64,000 bases of DNA. Source: Pelodera strongyloides. Lineage: Eukaryota; Nematoda; Chromadorea; Rhabditida; Rhabditidae. Positions 23,897 to 37,300 of the stretch are shown here, one piece after another. Where the stretch lies: NCBI GenBank assembly GCA_036852015.1, contig JAANDG010000440.1:1-64000 (forward strand), in the 5' to 3' direction. The notes beneath the pieces were generated by a model. That model was not told the origin of the DNA. It searched no databases and saw only the letters and a list, made by a program, of their open reading frames with translations. Both the position numbers and the translations under genes were made by a program. Each line of letters opens with the position of its first letter. The first letter of the stretch is position 1.

Positions 23897-24815
23897 AGAT
23901 AAAATAAATCAGCCGGCTTTGCTTAAAACGTTTCACTTTCCTGTTTTGGAAGTGTTCTAATAAAAAATAACAAAAGAATGTTGCACTGTTTCCAGCAGAA
24001 GCTGTTGCAACATTCACTATAAAGACTGCACGTCTTGAAACCAAATTGATAAAATAAATCAGCCGGCTTTGCTTAAAATGTTTCACTTTCCTGTTTTGGA
24101 AGTGGTCTAATAAAAAATAACAAGAGATTGTTGCACAGTTTCCAGCAGAAGCTGTTGCAACATTCATTATAACGACTGCATGTCTTGAAACCAAATTGAT
24201 GAAATAAATCAGCAGGCTTTGCTTAAAACGTTTCACTTTCCTGTTTTGGAAATGTTCTAATAAAAAATAACAAAAGAATGTTGCACTGTTTCCAGCAGAA
24301 GCTGTTGCAACATTCACTATAAAGACTGCACGTCTTGAAACCAAATTGATAAAATAAATCAGCCGGCTTTGCTTAAAATGTTTCACTTTCCTGTTTTGGA
24401 AGTGGTCTAATAAAAAATAACAAGAGATTGTTGCACAGTTTCCAGCAGAAGCTGTTGCAACATTCATTATAACGACTGCATGTCTTGAAACCAAATTGAT
24501 GAAATAAATCAGCAGGCTTTGCTTAAAACGTTTCACTTTCCTGTTTTGGAAATGTTCTAATAAAAAATAACAAAAGAATGTTGCACTGTTTCCAGCAGAA
24601 GCTGTTGCAACATTCACTATAAAGACTGCACGTCTTGAAACCAAATTGATAAAATAAATCAGCCGGCTTTGCTTAAAATGTTTCACTTTCCTGTTTTGGA
24701 AGTGGTCTAATAAAAAATAACAAGAGATTGTTGCACAGTTTCCAGCAGAAGCTGTTGCAACATTCATTATAACGACTGCATGTCTTGAAACCAAGTTGAT
24801 GAAATAAATCAGCAG
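23897..24815. repeat. Hairpin satellite family II, right part, 300-bp higher-order repeat
   Basis: Six 150-bp units in which two unit types alternate, so the true repeat is 300 bp. Segments starting at 23941, 24241 and 24541 are essentially identical, as are those at 24061, 24361 and 24661. This homogeneity suggests recent amplification compared with the left part. A 334-codon minus-strand frame (23790-24794) is a by-product of the 50-codon periodicity. Confidence 0.93.
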
Positions 24816-25337
24816 GATTTGCTTGCGAAAAAATCAGCCGGTTACGGTATTGCTAGTAGGGGAAGTTGGGGACAAATGTGATGGGATTGGTCACATGGGA
24901 AAGAGAGGGCAAGACAGGCCGGGTACCGCCCAGGACATCACTGAACACACAAAACTGGGACATACAAAAGTAAAGAGCAGATTAGAGTCTCATTAAACAA
25001 TTAACTTGTAAACCGTTAAATTGTGCAACATGGACAGTCCGATTACCCAAACAAAATACACATGGTTACATTTGTTGTTTTGGGTCAAAATATACAATTT
25101 ATTTAGCTGAAATAATAAGGAGCACGGAAAAATTGAATTAAGTAAATAATCTGGAAATTCAAACTATTGTTTCGCACCCGAAGTCCAGTAAAGACAGTTT
25201 ATACAAGAGTTTATTTGTACGGCTCGATAGCAATACAAAGACAAAGAGGTACCGTGAAGGTAAGAACTACGGTTACGGTATTACGGTCTGGCGTCTAATG
25301 TTCTCTTTAGTCACTGATTATAATCGAATACAAATGT
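24816..25337. other. Spacer, no feature seen
   Basis: Non-repetitive AT-rich sequence between the satellite and the 3' end of the minus-strand gene. No exon, RNA gene or inverted repeat is supported. Confidence 0.5.
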
Positions 25338-27320
25338 CTACCGAGCAGCTATAGCTGATCCATTCATTGTCTTCCTGCACTTTCTCAGAAAAGATTCAAT
25401 TCGTAAAAAGAATATTAACCCAAATACGTTTGTTACATTACAAGTCAGGGCCGAATAAATTGGTATTTTCTCCGAGTGCATGAATAAAGTGACCACCATT
25501 GTGTACAATAAAATGATGAAGTGGACAATCTTTGATGCCATTAGACGTGCTCGATATTTGTGGAGATTGCTGAAAGGAGAATTCGGGAATTTCACAGATT
25601 TCTATGACTGTTCACGATGTAAACTTGCTGATGGATTCAAGACAATGGTCGACAACAAACCCAAAATGAGCGAATAATGATCCAGTTTCGCGAATTTTAC
25701 GTCTGACTCCATAATTCGACAAGCTGTTATCGCAACACCACATGAATGCAACGATGTAACATGCAAAATACATGAGAAGACTGACGAAAAGACTGCAAAG
25801 CATATACTTAGCAGGTCGTCAGAAAAAAAATAAGGAGCACGTTGTGGAAACAGAATCATTTAATTGCTTTTGGCTCTAATTTTCGATTAAAGACCCTATT
25901 AGAATAAACTTTTAGAACTGTACAGAAAGCAGAAATTATCCGGTTAAGTTTAGACATGTTGATGCACATCAAGAGACCAATTTTAAATAGACAAACCAAA
26001 AACAAGAAACGAACCATGAAACGATCAATAGAATTGTCGGAAATGTTCTGGAATCAGATGCACCTAGCTCATGATGCATGGTCGCATGCACCCAAATGTT
26101 AGAACCGAACGTCCCCAATGTCACTAACGAGAATAATATCGTGTACCACATGGATAATGTGTACCGTAAAGATGACATGTGACGAATTTCCAGGTCTAAA
26201 CGAATGTCATTTTAACTAACTTGGTTAATGATGCGAATACCAATAAGCATCGTGTAACTTAAAATTCGTCTAATTTATTAGATCGCGTAACTTAACAACC
26301 TGTCTTTTCGCTTCGTTCAAAACATGCAGAATTATAATGCCTGGCCAATAGCAAACGTTTAAATATGTTCTGTTTGTAATTAGTCTTGTAATCCAAATCT
26401 TCCAGCTTTTGGATTTCATGAACAATTTGCGACATGAGAATCTGAAAATAAACATTGCATACGTCTATGTGCAACACAGCATGGTGGGGTCCGATCTTGT
26501 GACACTATATGTAGAGCTTCATACTAATTATACGGAATATAGTTCAACAAACTGTTTCTTCTGTGTAAGGCAAATTAAACTTTCCTATTAACCCACGTTT
26601 ATCCTTCCCGGTTCGTGATTTGGTTCCAAGTTAATGAAGCACTCGTCAGTGAGTAGGCCATCACGGACGAGTTTCAGAATTGACCTGAAATTTCTTTGTA
26701 TATGGACGATCAAGTCATCTTTATACTTGCAATATTAGAAAAAAACAGATCAAGAAGTGGCTTCACTTAGCACCCGCCTTTTCTGTTGGGTATTCAATGA
26801 TTTAACAAATTCCTGCACTTCTTTGGGAGAGCTTTCATCTTGCAATGATGTTCCAAGGGCAGTGGGATACACAGGACAACTTCCTGAAATATATATTTAC
26901 GATAACCTAATTGTAAGGTTTCAAAACATAACTTAAACACGCGAATATCTATTGCGTTTGATGGTGTTCCCAGTATATTGTATTACAAAAGTTACTGCTT
27001 CCTATTTGCAAATGTTTAAAGAATTCCAGTGAAGGGAAGACAATTTGTTTAATCTTTTTACTATGCATACATATACCTGAATAAATCCACGTCCTCCAGC
27101 CGGCATCCAATTCGCTGATAAACTCGCGTATTGTCAGCTGCATTGTTGAGCGTTCAATCGAAAAATTTCTAAATGGAAACCATGTTTGTTGCCTTTTTAC
27201 TTGTTTTATATTAAAGCATCGGTGTGTGTTACACATTTTATTGAAGCTGTTTCTTGCTAGTTGTTCTTTTGCGGTTATCTGATTTGGACTCGAGGAATTC
27301 AATTTAAAAAAAACGGGATA
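25338..27320 (-). CDS. Unrecognised multi-pass membrane protein, 7 exons
   Basis: Seven exons join on the minus strand with every phase consistent: 27320-27077, 26883-26774, 26725-26597, 26441-26300, 26195-25978, 25806-25616 and 25569-25338 (TAG). They give at least 421 aa; the start lies upstream and was not found. The first ~240 residues are soluble and charged (TIREFISELDAGWRTWIYSG, later KLVRDGLLTDECF). The C-terminal part has about five membrane segments: two in exon 5 (WYTILFSLVTLGTFG; TILLIVSWFVSCFWFVYL), one in exon 6 (SLFVSLLMYFACYIVAFMW) and two in exon 7 (VHFIILLYTMVVTLF; VFGLIFFL). Exon 3 uses an unusual GCAAG acceptor. A chemoreceptor or gustatory-like receptor is possible, but no signature confirms it. 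Confidence 0.55.
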
Positions 27321-27772
27321 CTGAATTTTCGCACCAATTGCAACAAGATTTTACAAATCGTCTTTCTATTATCGCGTTGTTGAACACGCGTACAGAAACG
27401 CAATTTCTACATCGTCCAAGGTCCTTTCAAACTGTGAATTGACCATAAAAATCAATGTTCCAAAGCGATTTCATAACATGTGTATGTGCTTTTCGTGTCT
27501 CACTAAACACATGACCCGGCGCCAAATACGTGGAACTTCCGCTCATTACAAACACATCTCCATTCAATGCAGTTTTCTATTAAAATACGGCTGATGCCAG
27601 CTGACAATAAGCATCCCCATAAAATATCCAACGTTCAGAACTATGGACCAAAATGAATATCTTCACTTCCGGATGCTTGGCATTACCAGTTAACTAATGG
27701 AATTCTCTAACTCGGCAATGTTGACTCTACAGATTTCCTATAATATAGTTTGGGTTTGTCTTAATGGTTTAC

Positions 27773-27969
27773 CGTGTATCGAGATACAATAGTGATTCCT
27801 CTGTCACAAGTCCATCTTTGACTGGCATCAGCAACTTGCGAATATCATTGTTTGTTAGATTTTGAATATAATTTTGTAAACTTTCACTGGAATCTGTCCG
27901 ATTTCTGGCCATAAACGCGGGAACGATTGGCTTCGAAAATATGAAGCCTTTTGAAATGCCGTGGGACAT
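27773..27969 (-). CDS. Exon fragment resembling exons 2-3 of the gene downstream
   Basis: A minus-strand frame from ATG at 27969 to a donor at 27773 (ACACG|GTAAACC) encodes a segment with IVPAFMARNRTDSSESLQ and LLMPVKDGLVTEESLLYLD. It resembles the segment VYPTALGTSLQDESSPKEV followed by KLVRDGLLTDECFINLE in the gene at 25338-27320. It may be a 5' exon of the same gene encoding a repeated domain, or part of a duplicated neighbour. No phase-compatible join to 27320 was found. Confidence 0.35.
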
Positions 27970-29343
27970 TTCACTATATGGTGAACTATGTCAGTTAGCT
28001 TATCATGAAAAACTCGCACCTGCAAAAGGTAATATATAATAAGGCAAGCGTATTCAATATAACATCACAGAAAGTAGTCAAGCTAATTGACCAAAGTATG
28101 TAATTTGAGGCGAAGACATCAACATAAATGGGTCCCATAAATGAAGAGAATGCGTGGTTCTTGAAGGTGTGAAAAATCATATATAACACCCTTCAAGCGT
28201 TGTCCAAGCCTTATGCGGGCAAATAGGCTCTTATCTTACGCTATAAAAGTCATTATTAGTTACGAACTAGTGTTTGATTTTAGGGATCTATAAACAAATG
28301 ATCACACAAATATCATCATGTGTTCAGTGTCGATAAAAAAATTCTATCAGTCTATAAGGATTTCTAAATATTTTTTTCTTTTAGTTTCGTTAATTTTACA
28401 GGGCGGTGATCCTTTGAACATTGCCATTTACGCAACACTCATTTGATCCAAAATCATATTTACAGCCAATCGTGTAATATATTTTGCCGCAATATTGTTG
28501 CCATCCGAAAGATTAGATTCCCCGCCTTTATAGGGAACTATGATGCACGCGGCGTACCGTATTCACAACGCATAGTGTGCGTGTCGAGTTGTCAAATGCC
28601 TAGTATGTTCCAGTTGCGTCTTGTCAACGTGCATTTACGTTGACTTTCCGGTAAATGTGAAGTGTTTAACCTTTTTTGTTATCAACTACCTCTTCATTGA
28701 TACCTCTTCATTAAAGTATGAAGTACCACCCCTTGACAGTTACTGTCTGTAAAGTTTCGATGATCAAGGTTTCCATTATTCCCAGACTTTCGCGCAAGTA
28801 ATCGGTGTTTTCGGTTTGTAACTCTGCATTTTTATCGTTGAATAAGTATTCTTCATTAATTGTGTGATGTTTGACTATCCTTTCATCAACCGATATTGTT
28901 CGACATTGCGCAAATCAAAAAGACTATCTTTCTATTGTCTTCCAAGCAGCTTATGAACATTTACACTTCTTATTCTCATAGGAAGTTATTATTATTTCTG
29001 TTTGATCATGCAAATTAATGCCCTTCCACCTTGTCGAGACCCTCCTATTTGACCATAGTGACTCACCCAGTCTTTCGGTCGTCCCATCCATGTTCTCCAC
29101 AGTCTCTCGTCACTCCTCAAACAAGTTCCAGTTTCGTTACACTATGTCGCTTGCTTCTCTCACACATCACACACTATGGTCCCTAACTTCCTCGATCAAT
29201 TTCCTAGAACTAGAACTCTCTGTTTGGATCAGCTGATTGTATACCAATGCATAACCACTCTCGTGAGAAAAAAGCATCCCCGTAGTGTCTAATACTCATC
29301 CATTGGTCATGCGCGTTTTATGCTTTTTGAACACTTGCACGGC
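27970..29343. other. No firm gene
   Basis: One minus-strand frame (28189-27995) contains a hydrophobic stretch (SNYILWSISLTTFCDVILN) and could be an exon of the neighbouring membrane-protein locus, but no splice join is convincing. Other frames look random. Confidence 0.35.
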
Positions 29344-29347
29344 TTAA

Positions 29348-29819
29348 AGGGATGGGCTCACTACAAAATCACCTTGTTTTTATGCTTTAGTTTGATTGTA
29401 AAAAGGTAAACTTAAACAAAGAGCATAAAAAAAGATTCTTGAATTACTCCCTAGGGAAGATATTAGGTAAAAAGGGTGAGTATTGATCTATCTTCCGATA
29501 ACGTGAGTAAACAAGATAAACTAGGGAAGCTAAGAGATATGGTTGAAACACACTGTTTTGAGCAAAATAAACTGTAGTTTTCATCGTTTATTTTACTTAA
29601 AACAATGAAAAACAGTGTGTTTCAGCCATATCTCTTAGTTTCCCTAGTTTATCTTGTTTACTCATGTTATCGGGAGATCGATCAATACTCACCCTTTTTA
29701 CCTATATCTTCCCTAGGGAGTAATTCAAGAAACTTTTTTTATGCTCTTTGTTTAAGTTTACCTTTGTACAATCAAACTAAAGCATAAAAACAAGGTGATT
29801 TTGTAGTGAGCCCATCCCT
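29348..29819. mobile_element. TTAA palindromic element
   Basis: A 472-bp fold-back with ends AGGGATGGGCTCACTACA and the inverse, flanked by TTAA at 29344-29347 and 29820-29823. The two arms of about 230 bp are nearly identical and meet almost without a loop near 29580. The ends differ slightly from those of the 21-22 kb elements (GATGGGCTC rather than GACGGGCCC), which suggests a sister subfamily. No coding sequence. Confidence 0.88.
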
Positions 29820-29823
29820 TTAA

Positions 29824-31363
29824 TTGATATATTAAAATTAGTGTTTGTGCGTTCATATATTTACGCCGGTACTATCCACAATCATGCATGGTGTGATTTG
29901 TTAGGGCTCTTTATTCTGACTGGTTGGGGTGACGTTTCTTTGCGGTCTCAAATGCACACGAATAGTCTATGATAATGTCATAACTCTTTTTGCGATCATT
30001 AAACACGAATGTTTTGCACATATGAGTATACGTGTACCTGCGCTTCGCAAAAAAACATGGGCATGTGGCGAGTATGGACTTCTTTCGATTCATCTCTTTA
30101 AATAGACCGTTTATTAAAAAACTGCCATCATGTTATCATTCAAGCACATTCAGTTATTATACATCAATCCAAGTGATCATGTAACACATTACTATTTACA
30201 TTGTTTGGAAGTACCTACGAAATAAAGTCTTAATAAAAAAGCTGCAAGCTTCTGTTCCGTATTGGTCTCTGCCTTTATAAACAATAATATTATGATAAAG
30301 TTCACACTGTCCTTCTCTCTTTTGACTGGCAGTCCAAACCGGCGTGTGTAATGAAAGAATCAGTTGTCACGTGCTTCTTCCCTTGCCCGTTATAGAGATT
30401 AAAATCTATGTTCAATATATGTTGACTTTTCAAAAGGATTTCATAATTTTAGCACTACCCATTTGAACGTGAACACTCTTTGGTGTTTTATTGTTGCTCC
30501 TCGCATAAGGCTCCTTAAGGGGAATTTGTAGGCCCTTTTTGAACTTAACCTATATTAATAGAATGCGTGTTCCCCATTAAGGAAACAACGACAACGGTTG
30601 TCAAAAGTTCCCCAGTTAAATTAAAATGAATTACAAAGTTCCCTTTTCCTATACTAAACGTGTCGCTTGGACCCGTGGCAAATCTCGGGTGCAGTGGAAC
30701 AAATTTTAGCATAAGTATGCATCTAACTGCAAATAGCAAGATTCAAGATGCCGGGCAGCAAATTCAAATTTACATATTCAGTGGCCTATTTCAGTACATG
30801 TCTGGTATGGAAAGGCTAGTTTCGTGTTTGTTTTGCTCATTTTGCCTGCATACATATTCGCTTTAACCCGTAGGCTCCAGATGTGGCATTTCAAAGAAAA
30901 TGCGCAGCGCACAGTTTGCGAAACAATTTGTGGTAAAACTTATTGATATCGCTAGCGTGATTGCAGGCTTAGTCATGTTTATTGTCTAAGAATCAGTGAT
31001 TTGTCAGCCAGAAACCTCTCTAATCTCTTTTCCTCCATATTTCTTATCTAAAATAAAAAATTTATAGCTGGAAAGTCCCGAGGTTACATCTTTCCCTATC
31101 AAAAAAAATGAAAAAAAAAAAAAAAAGTTTTGGATGTTTACTGAGCACCTGATTTGATATTATTGCACTGAATAACATTATTCCAATTATTTAACGTTAT
31201 GTTTGCCTTTTTGTAGCAATGTTTTCGTTAATATTGACTTCTTTCGTTGTTTTTCCGAATTATGGATACTGTATCACTGAGGCGATTTTCGCGCTCCTTA
31301 GTTCCTCATCGGATAAATTCAGCTTTTTAAAGCTTCATATTGTTTAGTTAGTTCGATGTGCCA
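29824..31363. other. Intergenic, no supported gene
   Basis: Short frames on both strands lack splice context. This interval should include the PERK promoter and 5' UTR; no clear TATA box was found. An A-rich run lies at about 31105-31127. Confidence 0.45.
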
Positions 31364-34300
31364 ATGTGGGGGCACATTGGATGGGTATGTCTGGGCGGAT
31401 CAATCCTCTTGGTCGGTCTCATCACTATAGCCCCCACAAGTGCACTCCAGGAGGTGCCCGAGATCCTGGACGATGGGATCCTTGAAGAACTAGCAGTAGA
31501 CTATGAACATCCTGATGAACAGGTAAAACCTTATTTTAGCAACCTACTGCTCGTGACTAATAAGTAGTGGACTATAGGGGTTTTTTCATGTTATGTTCTT
31601 CTTGGACATTCTTTTGTAAATACCGGAATTTCAGTTGTTGTAATCGATCCGTGTTTTTTCAGCTCACCGTCGACGCATTCCATTCGTCTACAACACCATG
31701 CTGTGCACAACCAAACTTGAGCAACTCACACTATTTGATCGTGAGTTCTTCCTATGTGTTCTATTGCCATCATTTATGTTTGTGTCTTACTGTTCCCTTA
31801 TTAGAGAGGCGTATGTAACGTGTAAAACTGGAGGAAAAACTATGTTTGAATGCTTAGGCTTCTACAATGGACGGCAAGATTCAAGCATTGGATGTTTTGA
31901 GGAACGGAGACATCGCTTGGGAAGCAGACTTTGACGACCAGCCTCTCTTGCAGGGAACCCTCGGCACAGTTCAGGTTTGTTTTAATACGATTTTCTTCGC
32001 GTTTGCTATTGTGAAGTGGTTAAGGGCTTTTGTTCTTCAATTGTAGGACTCCTGAAAATTTCGCTATAAAAAAAATGTTATTTAGCCAATGGAAGCGGAT
32101 GGCAAATACTTTCACTTGGTTCCAGCACTCGATGGAAGTCTCTATATGTATAGCACATCGGAAAATATACTCGAACCAATTCCCTTGTCCACTGAGGCCC
32201 TCCTCCAGGTATGACTTTACCTATGTTATTTATGCATAAGATTGATCGCCATTAATTTTTCGTTTCATTGTGATAATCGGCTCAGCACGTGTGACAAGCT
32301 CAATTAGTCTCAATAAGGTCGCGAAATGGATGTAGAATTGGTCCTACAAGAATAGTTGCAGGCTTCTGTGAAGATCGGACATGAAGCCGTAGCAGGGGGA
32401 AGGACTGTAACTACTACTGGAGTGGATCCCCTGACTGGAAAAGTATGTTTCCTTTTTATTGCCGAGTTAAGTTAACTGTTAGCTACTCTTCTTAATGTTG
32501 CTCATTACAGTGTATATTTTCCTATAGTAGTTCACGTATATTATCCTTTATCACCCCTTGATCATTGTGCATTTTATGCAGATTCGTTATCACTGCACCT
32601 CGGCTGCTTGTGAAGCTTCCTCTGATTCCGACGTTGAGGCGACACTCGTGTTTAGACGACATTCTCACAGTGTCAGGGCAATGGATGCGCTGAATGGAAA
32701 CGAACGGTACTTATGTTTCTAGATCACTCAAACGTACTATATTGGTTTGCTTTAGACCTGGACCTTCCGCGAGTAACTTACTTATCGATATCGATTATAG
32801 GTGGAACCTCTCTGTCGCGGAATACGACGCGTCTCTTCTGACGAAGCGGAATACCCCGATCGGTACCTCAAGTATTAGCAACGTGAGGTATCTACTGCGA
32901 CCGCCGGAAGGTTGGGTCTTCCGTTCAGTACTGTTTTCTTGTATTAAACTGCGTTGCATCTTTCAATTATTTTATTGGTCGCCGATGAGATGCGAAACAG
33001 TTAAATTGAATTAACCCTTGTGGGAGCGAGGGACTTCATTGAGCCGCCGTTGATTGTTACGAGAAGTTTTACAGGCATTGTCACTGCACTGGACAGTTGT
33101 GGCAATACGATGTGGTCACGAGAAATTGGAAATCATTTGATACACATTTGGGAGATGGTTGGAGGCGAACTACGAGAAGTAAATAGATTTCTTCCTTTTC
33201 TGGTCTAGCTGCCCGTGCTTGTGGCTTAGTTCTCGTCCTAATTTCGCATGCAAATAAGTGTTCAACACCAGGCATTTAGGTATTTAATGAGAAATGTGCC
33301 AGGATCTGAGGGAGTCTGATCATTACCGTTGCTTTATTCCAGCACTTAAATACATTTACTTCACTCTTTTCAGGTATCTCTTTTTGATTCGAACAATATT
33401 CACACTCTCTCCTCGGATGACGAAAATTCATTGATTTCTTCTGAGTCGCTCTTCTACTTAGGTACATTTCGTTCTTCATGTTATAAGTTTCCCGTGTGAC
33501 GTGGAAACTAACCTGCGGGAGCAGGCTGAGCTCAGCCCGGGAGCGTGCTGGACATGTTATGATGACAGCTATTCTATTCCAGGTACCAGTGCGAAACAAC
33601 CATTTATCGTTCACTCTCCTCATTTGAAGATTGACAACAAGAGAGTTCCCAGAACTGTGGACTGGGGAGATGGAAGAACAGAACGGCAGATAATGGGCCC
33701 ATCCAAGAGCACATACTTTGTCGAATCACCCAGTATAGGTGCGGGCTCGTTCTATTAGCTGTTTTTCTCCTGTTTAAATCTAGAACCGGCTGGAACATCC
33801 ATTTCGGGCACCAGCCCTATCGTGTAATAGGTCTAATAATACTTTTTAAACTTATTTAAATGCATATTGCCCCGGTAAGAGTTTCTAAGGTATCTACGAT
33901 TGAATCCCTTGCCTTAGATCTCTAAGGCATCTACTTTCCTTCTTATCTTGTTAAATTACCATTATTTTAGTGGACATGCTGACGTTTTCATACCGTAACT
34001 CGTTGACAGCCACTCTTTCCAATTCAAGAGTGCGTAACGAGAAGCGGTTGGCTGTTTCTGGTTCCAAAGAATTACAAGTCGTTAATAAACAAGGTAGTTA
34101 TTGAATATGTTTGGGTAATTCGAACATTGATAAACATCAGGTGAAGTCGTGAGTGTTGAAAAAGCCAACAATTATTGTAAGTTTCGCTGTCCTTCAGTTA
34201 TTTAACACCATTGCAGATCGGCGTTCATTCAGTGGTTCATGCAATAGCAATGAGGATTTTGCAATGATAGGAGAGAGGGACATAGTCAGTGCAAGCGTTG

Positions 34301-37300
34301 AACCGTTCGATAATGATTTGGAAGCGTCTGGTAGGTCGTACTCCCTTTAATGTTATGCTTTCAAATAATTATTCAGCTGTCTCCCATGTTCAGAGCGTAT
34401 TGTAAAAGTTACTAATTTTGGGACTCTCAGGCTATTGTTTCTGGAATACCACGCGCAGATGTGTGCTAGAAATGACATACAACTTTTTTTATTTTAGACC
34501 AAGGTTTCTTCGTTCTCAACTCTCGTTACTCCCCAAGAAGGTCCATGTTCGGCATTCGAGATACGCTTCAGCAGTGCGGAATGCGCATGCGACGAACCTT
34601 TAGAGTAGAGGAAGCTGTCAGCGGATGGTGGTGAGTTATTTCAAGGTTCTTTTAGAATGTTGTCGGTTTATTACCTCTTTGTTATCCAATATTTGTAAAA
34701 TTTTGGATACACTACAAGAATATTAAGAATACTTGACAGATAAAAGTCATGGTCGCCATAGATACAGCATGATCAAAACAAACATGAGTCGAAGGTCAAT
34801 TTGTTCTGGCCACCATAATGTAAAAAACCGGTCGGGTTTTAAACCACTATTTATCAATTGCGTTATTTTCAGGCGTGCAATAGCTCTTGTGGGTGTCGCC
34901 TTTCTGGGAATGCTTGTTCCCATTCTAGTGCATTGGAGGCGAGCGATTCCCCTTGTTGATCCAATTACCATGAGAGAAATAAGTGAAGATTCGGCAGAAG
35001 AACGTGTGAAGGCCGTCAAAGATGCGGAAGTGCAACATGATGAGAACAGAAATGAATCGAAGGTGAGAGAGAGTTTATATAGACATTAGTTTGTGAATGC
35101 GCTTTGTAAACAGCTAACAGGCTTTGCAATAATCGGTATTTATTCAGGTCGATCATGAGGACTATCAAGAAGCCAAGCAATGTCCTGAAAATGCATCTGC
35201 ATGTATTTTGCAGGAGAACGAAAATAAGAAATCATCGTCAACAACATCAGTGGAGGTTCGTGGAATTGAATGTTCACCGTTAGACCTCTTGGCTGCCAAT
35301 ATATTTACAAAAAAAATAACCTTAAAAACTTTATTCAGTACCCGTCAACAAAGTCAACAATGCTCACCGATTCTGAACCACCTTCGCCTGCGGGGACAAG
35401 AAGCCAGAAATCTGCTTCTAGTAATTCAGAAGGATTCACCTCAAAGTATGTTTTTCTTATGATTCATTTAGCACGTGTCTGAATCTATATAGACGAGGTT
35501 CTTATTTTTTTTATTTGCAGGTTTCTGCAAGACTTTGAGCCTGAGCGTGTTCTGGGCAAAGGAGGATACGGCGTCGTGTTTGAGGCGCTGAACAAACTTG
35601 ACCAGACAAAGTATGCCATAAAGAGAATTGCCGTGGATAACGGAGAGCGGGCTATTGAGCGGGTTCGCCGCGAGATTAGAGCCATGGCACAGTTGGAACA
35701 CCCAGGAATCATTCGGTACTACCATTCTTGGATTGAGAAACCACCGAGTGGATGGCAGGTTCGAAATTACAGATGTTCGTTTAAGTTGTTATGTGTAACA
35801 GTGTTTATCTGCATAAATTAATTTTATGTGATTTTGCATAATTTGTCGAGTTGAGTGAATGCATGTGAGCATTTTTGCTGGTTCTGGACGAATGTGGAGT
35901 TTTCTGTATGTGGGATTTTTATGACAAAATTGCAGGAAGAAATCGATGCTGGAATGCTTCAAGAGATGAAAGCGCGCAGAAAGATCAGCGAAATGGGCGA
36001 CTATGATTCCCACAGTTTTGCGATCGATCAACCAGATCCAATAGGCCGAAGTGGCTGCGAAGCCTCGGACGAATCGGGGAAGATCAGCAAAGGGTGAGTC
36101 GACTTGTGATGAAGTTTTTCCCATAATTGAATTCAAATAAGTATGTGTAGACCGGCACCGTGCGGTAAGTCACATGTATTAAACTCAGTATTCTCACTTA
36201 CTCTGATGAGTTCGGGCTGTTCAGTGATGTTCAGTCATCAGTAGCGGTGGGTTGCACCTTGTTGTCCTTAAATGTTACTGCTGAGGATCCAACACTGCGC
36301 TTTCCTTCCATATTGACTATCTATCAGGGATTACGGAAACATTTCGAAAATTAAGTAAACTTTTTTTAGCTTAGCATCAGATGAGTGCATCAAGTTACCA
36401 GTGAAATTATTGTGACTGATCAGGTTCTTTGGCTGAAATCTTCTAAGACGTCGTTAAATGCAGCAACTAAACAATATACCTTTCTTTTAGGCAGAATATT
36501 CGGTCCACTGATAGCTTGGAGGAAAACTACGCCAATGATATAGTGCAATTCACGGATGGTGTTGAGACTTTTGATGAAGATGATGATTCTGGCAGTTGGC
36601 AGGAGGATTCTCATGATCGAGGTACCACCGTGGACAGTTCAGATGAGGAGAGCGATGACGACGCTTCGAATAGCTACCATAAAGTTCAGCACGGTTAGTT
36701 GACTTCTTTGCAATTCTTTCTTTTGCAGTGGATCGGTCTCATGCACATATATGGATCCACTTTTCTTGAAGCAGCGCTTTTAATTGGCAATCTCATGAGA
36801 TTTCTCCCGCGATTTTTTTTTTAGTGAGGCAGTAAGAGCCAGTCATTATTTTGTTAAACGTATGTACTCGGACATTTTCAGTACCCTTGAGGGATCATGA
36901 TGAGGAGAGTGACGACATTGTTTTCGGTTCGTCTTCAAGAGATAAGAGATCGAGACAGGCTTCCTTCAAGTCACAAGGTTCATCACAAGAGGTCGGCTAA
37001 AGAACAATCGTATTCTAGGATGGGAACTGCTAGCGCGCTGTTTTTTTTTACTTAAATAATAACCCTGCTTGTCTTCTAGGTGTCCGCAATTGAGACGTCT
37101 CTAGTGTTGGTCACCTCGAATAACGACCTTCTACCGTCTCGCGACACAAAGAGCCACGTCTATGTTTATATTCAGATGCAGGTTTGTAACGATACTTAAC
37201 AATTTGATTCTGTTCCGTAAAATACCTGGAACAGGTTAAATACTCGAGCAAGTCGTCTTCTATTGCATTTTTGAGGGCAAAATAATTTGTTTTTTTGGCT

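Noticed and set aside
25616..25806. CDP-alcohol phosphotransferase-like motif in exon 6 (G-x3-D-x3-E)
   Set aside because: The required D-G-x2-A-R part is absent at the right spacing, and the last Asp is Glu, so the resemblance is probably chance.
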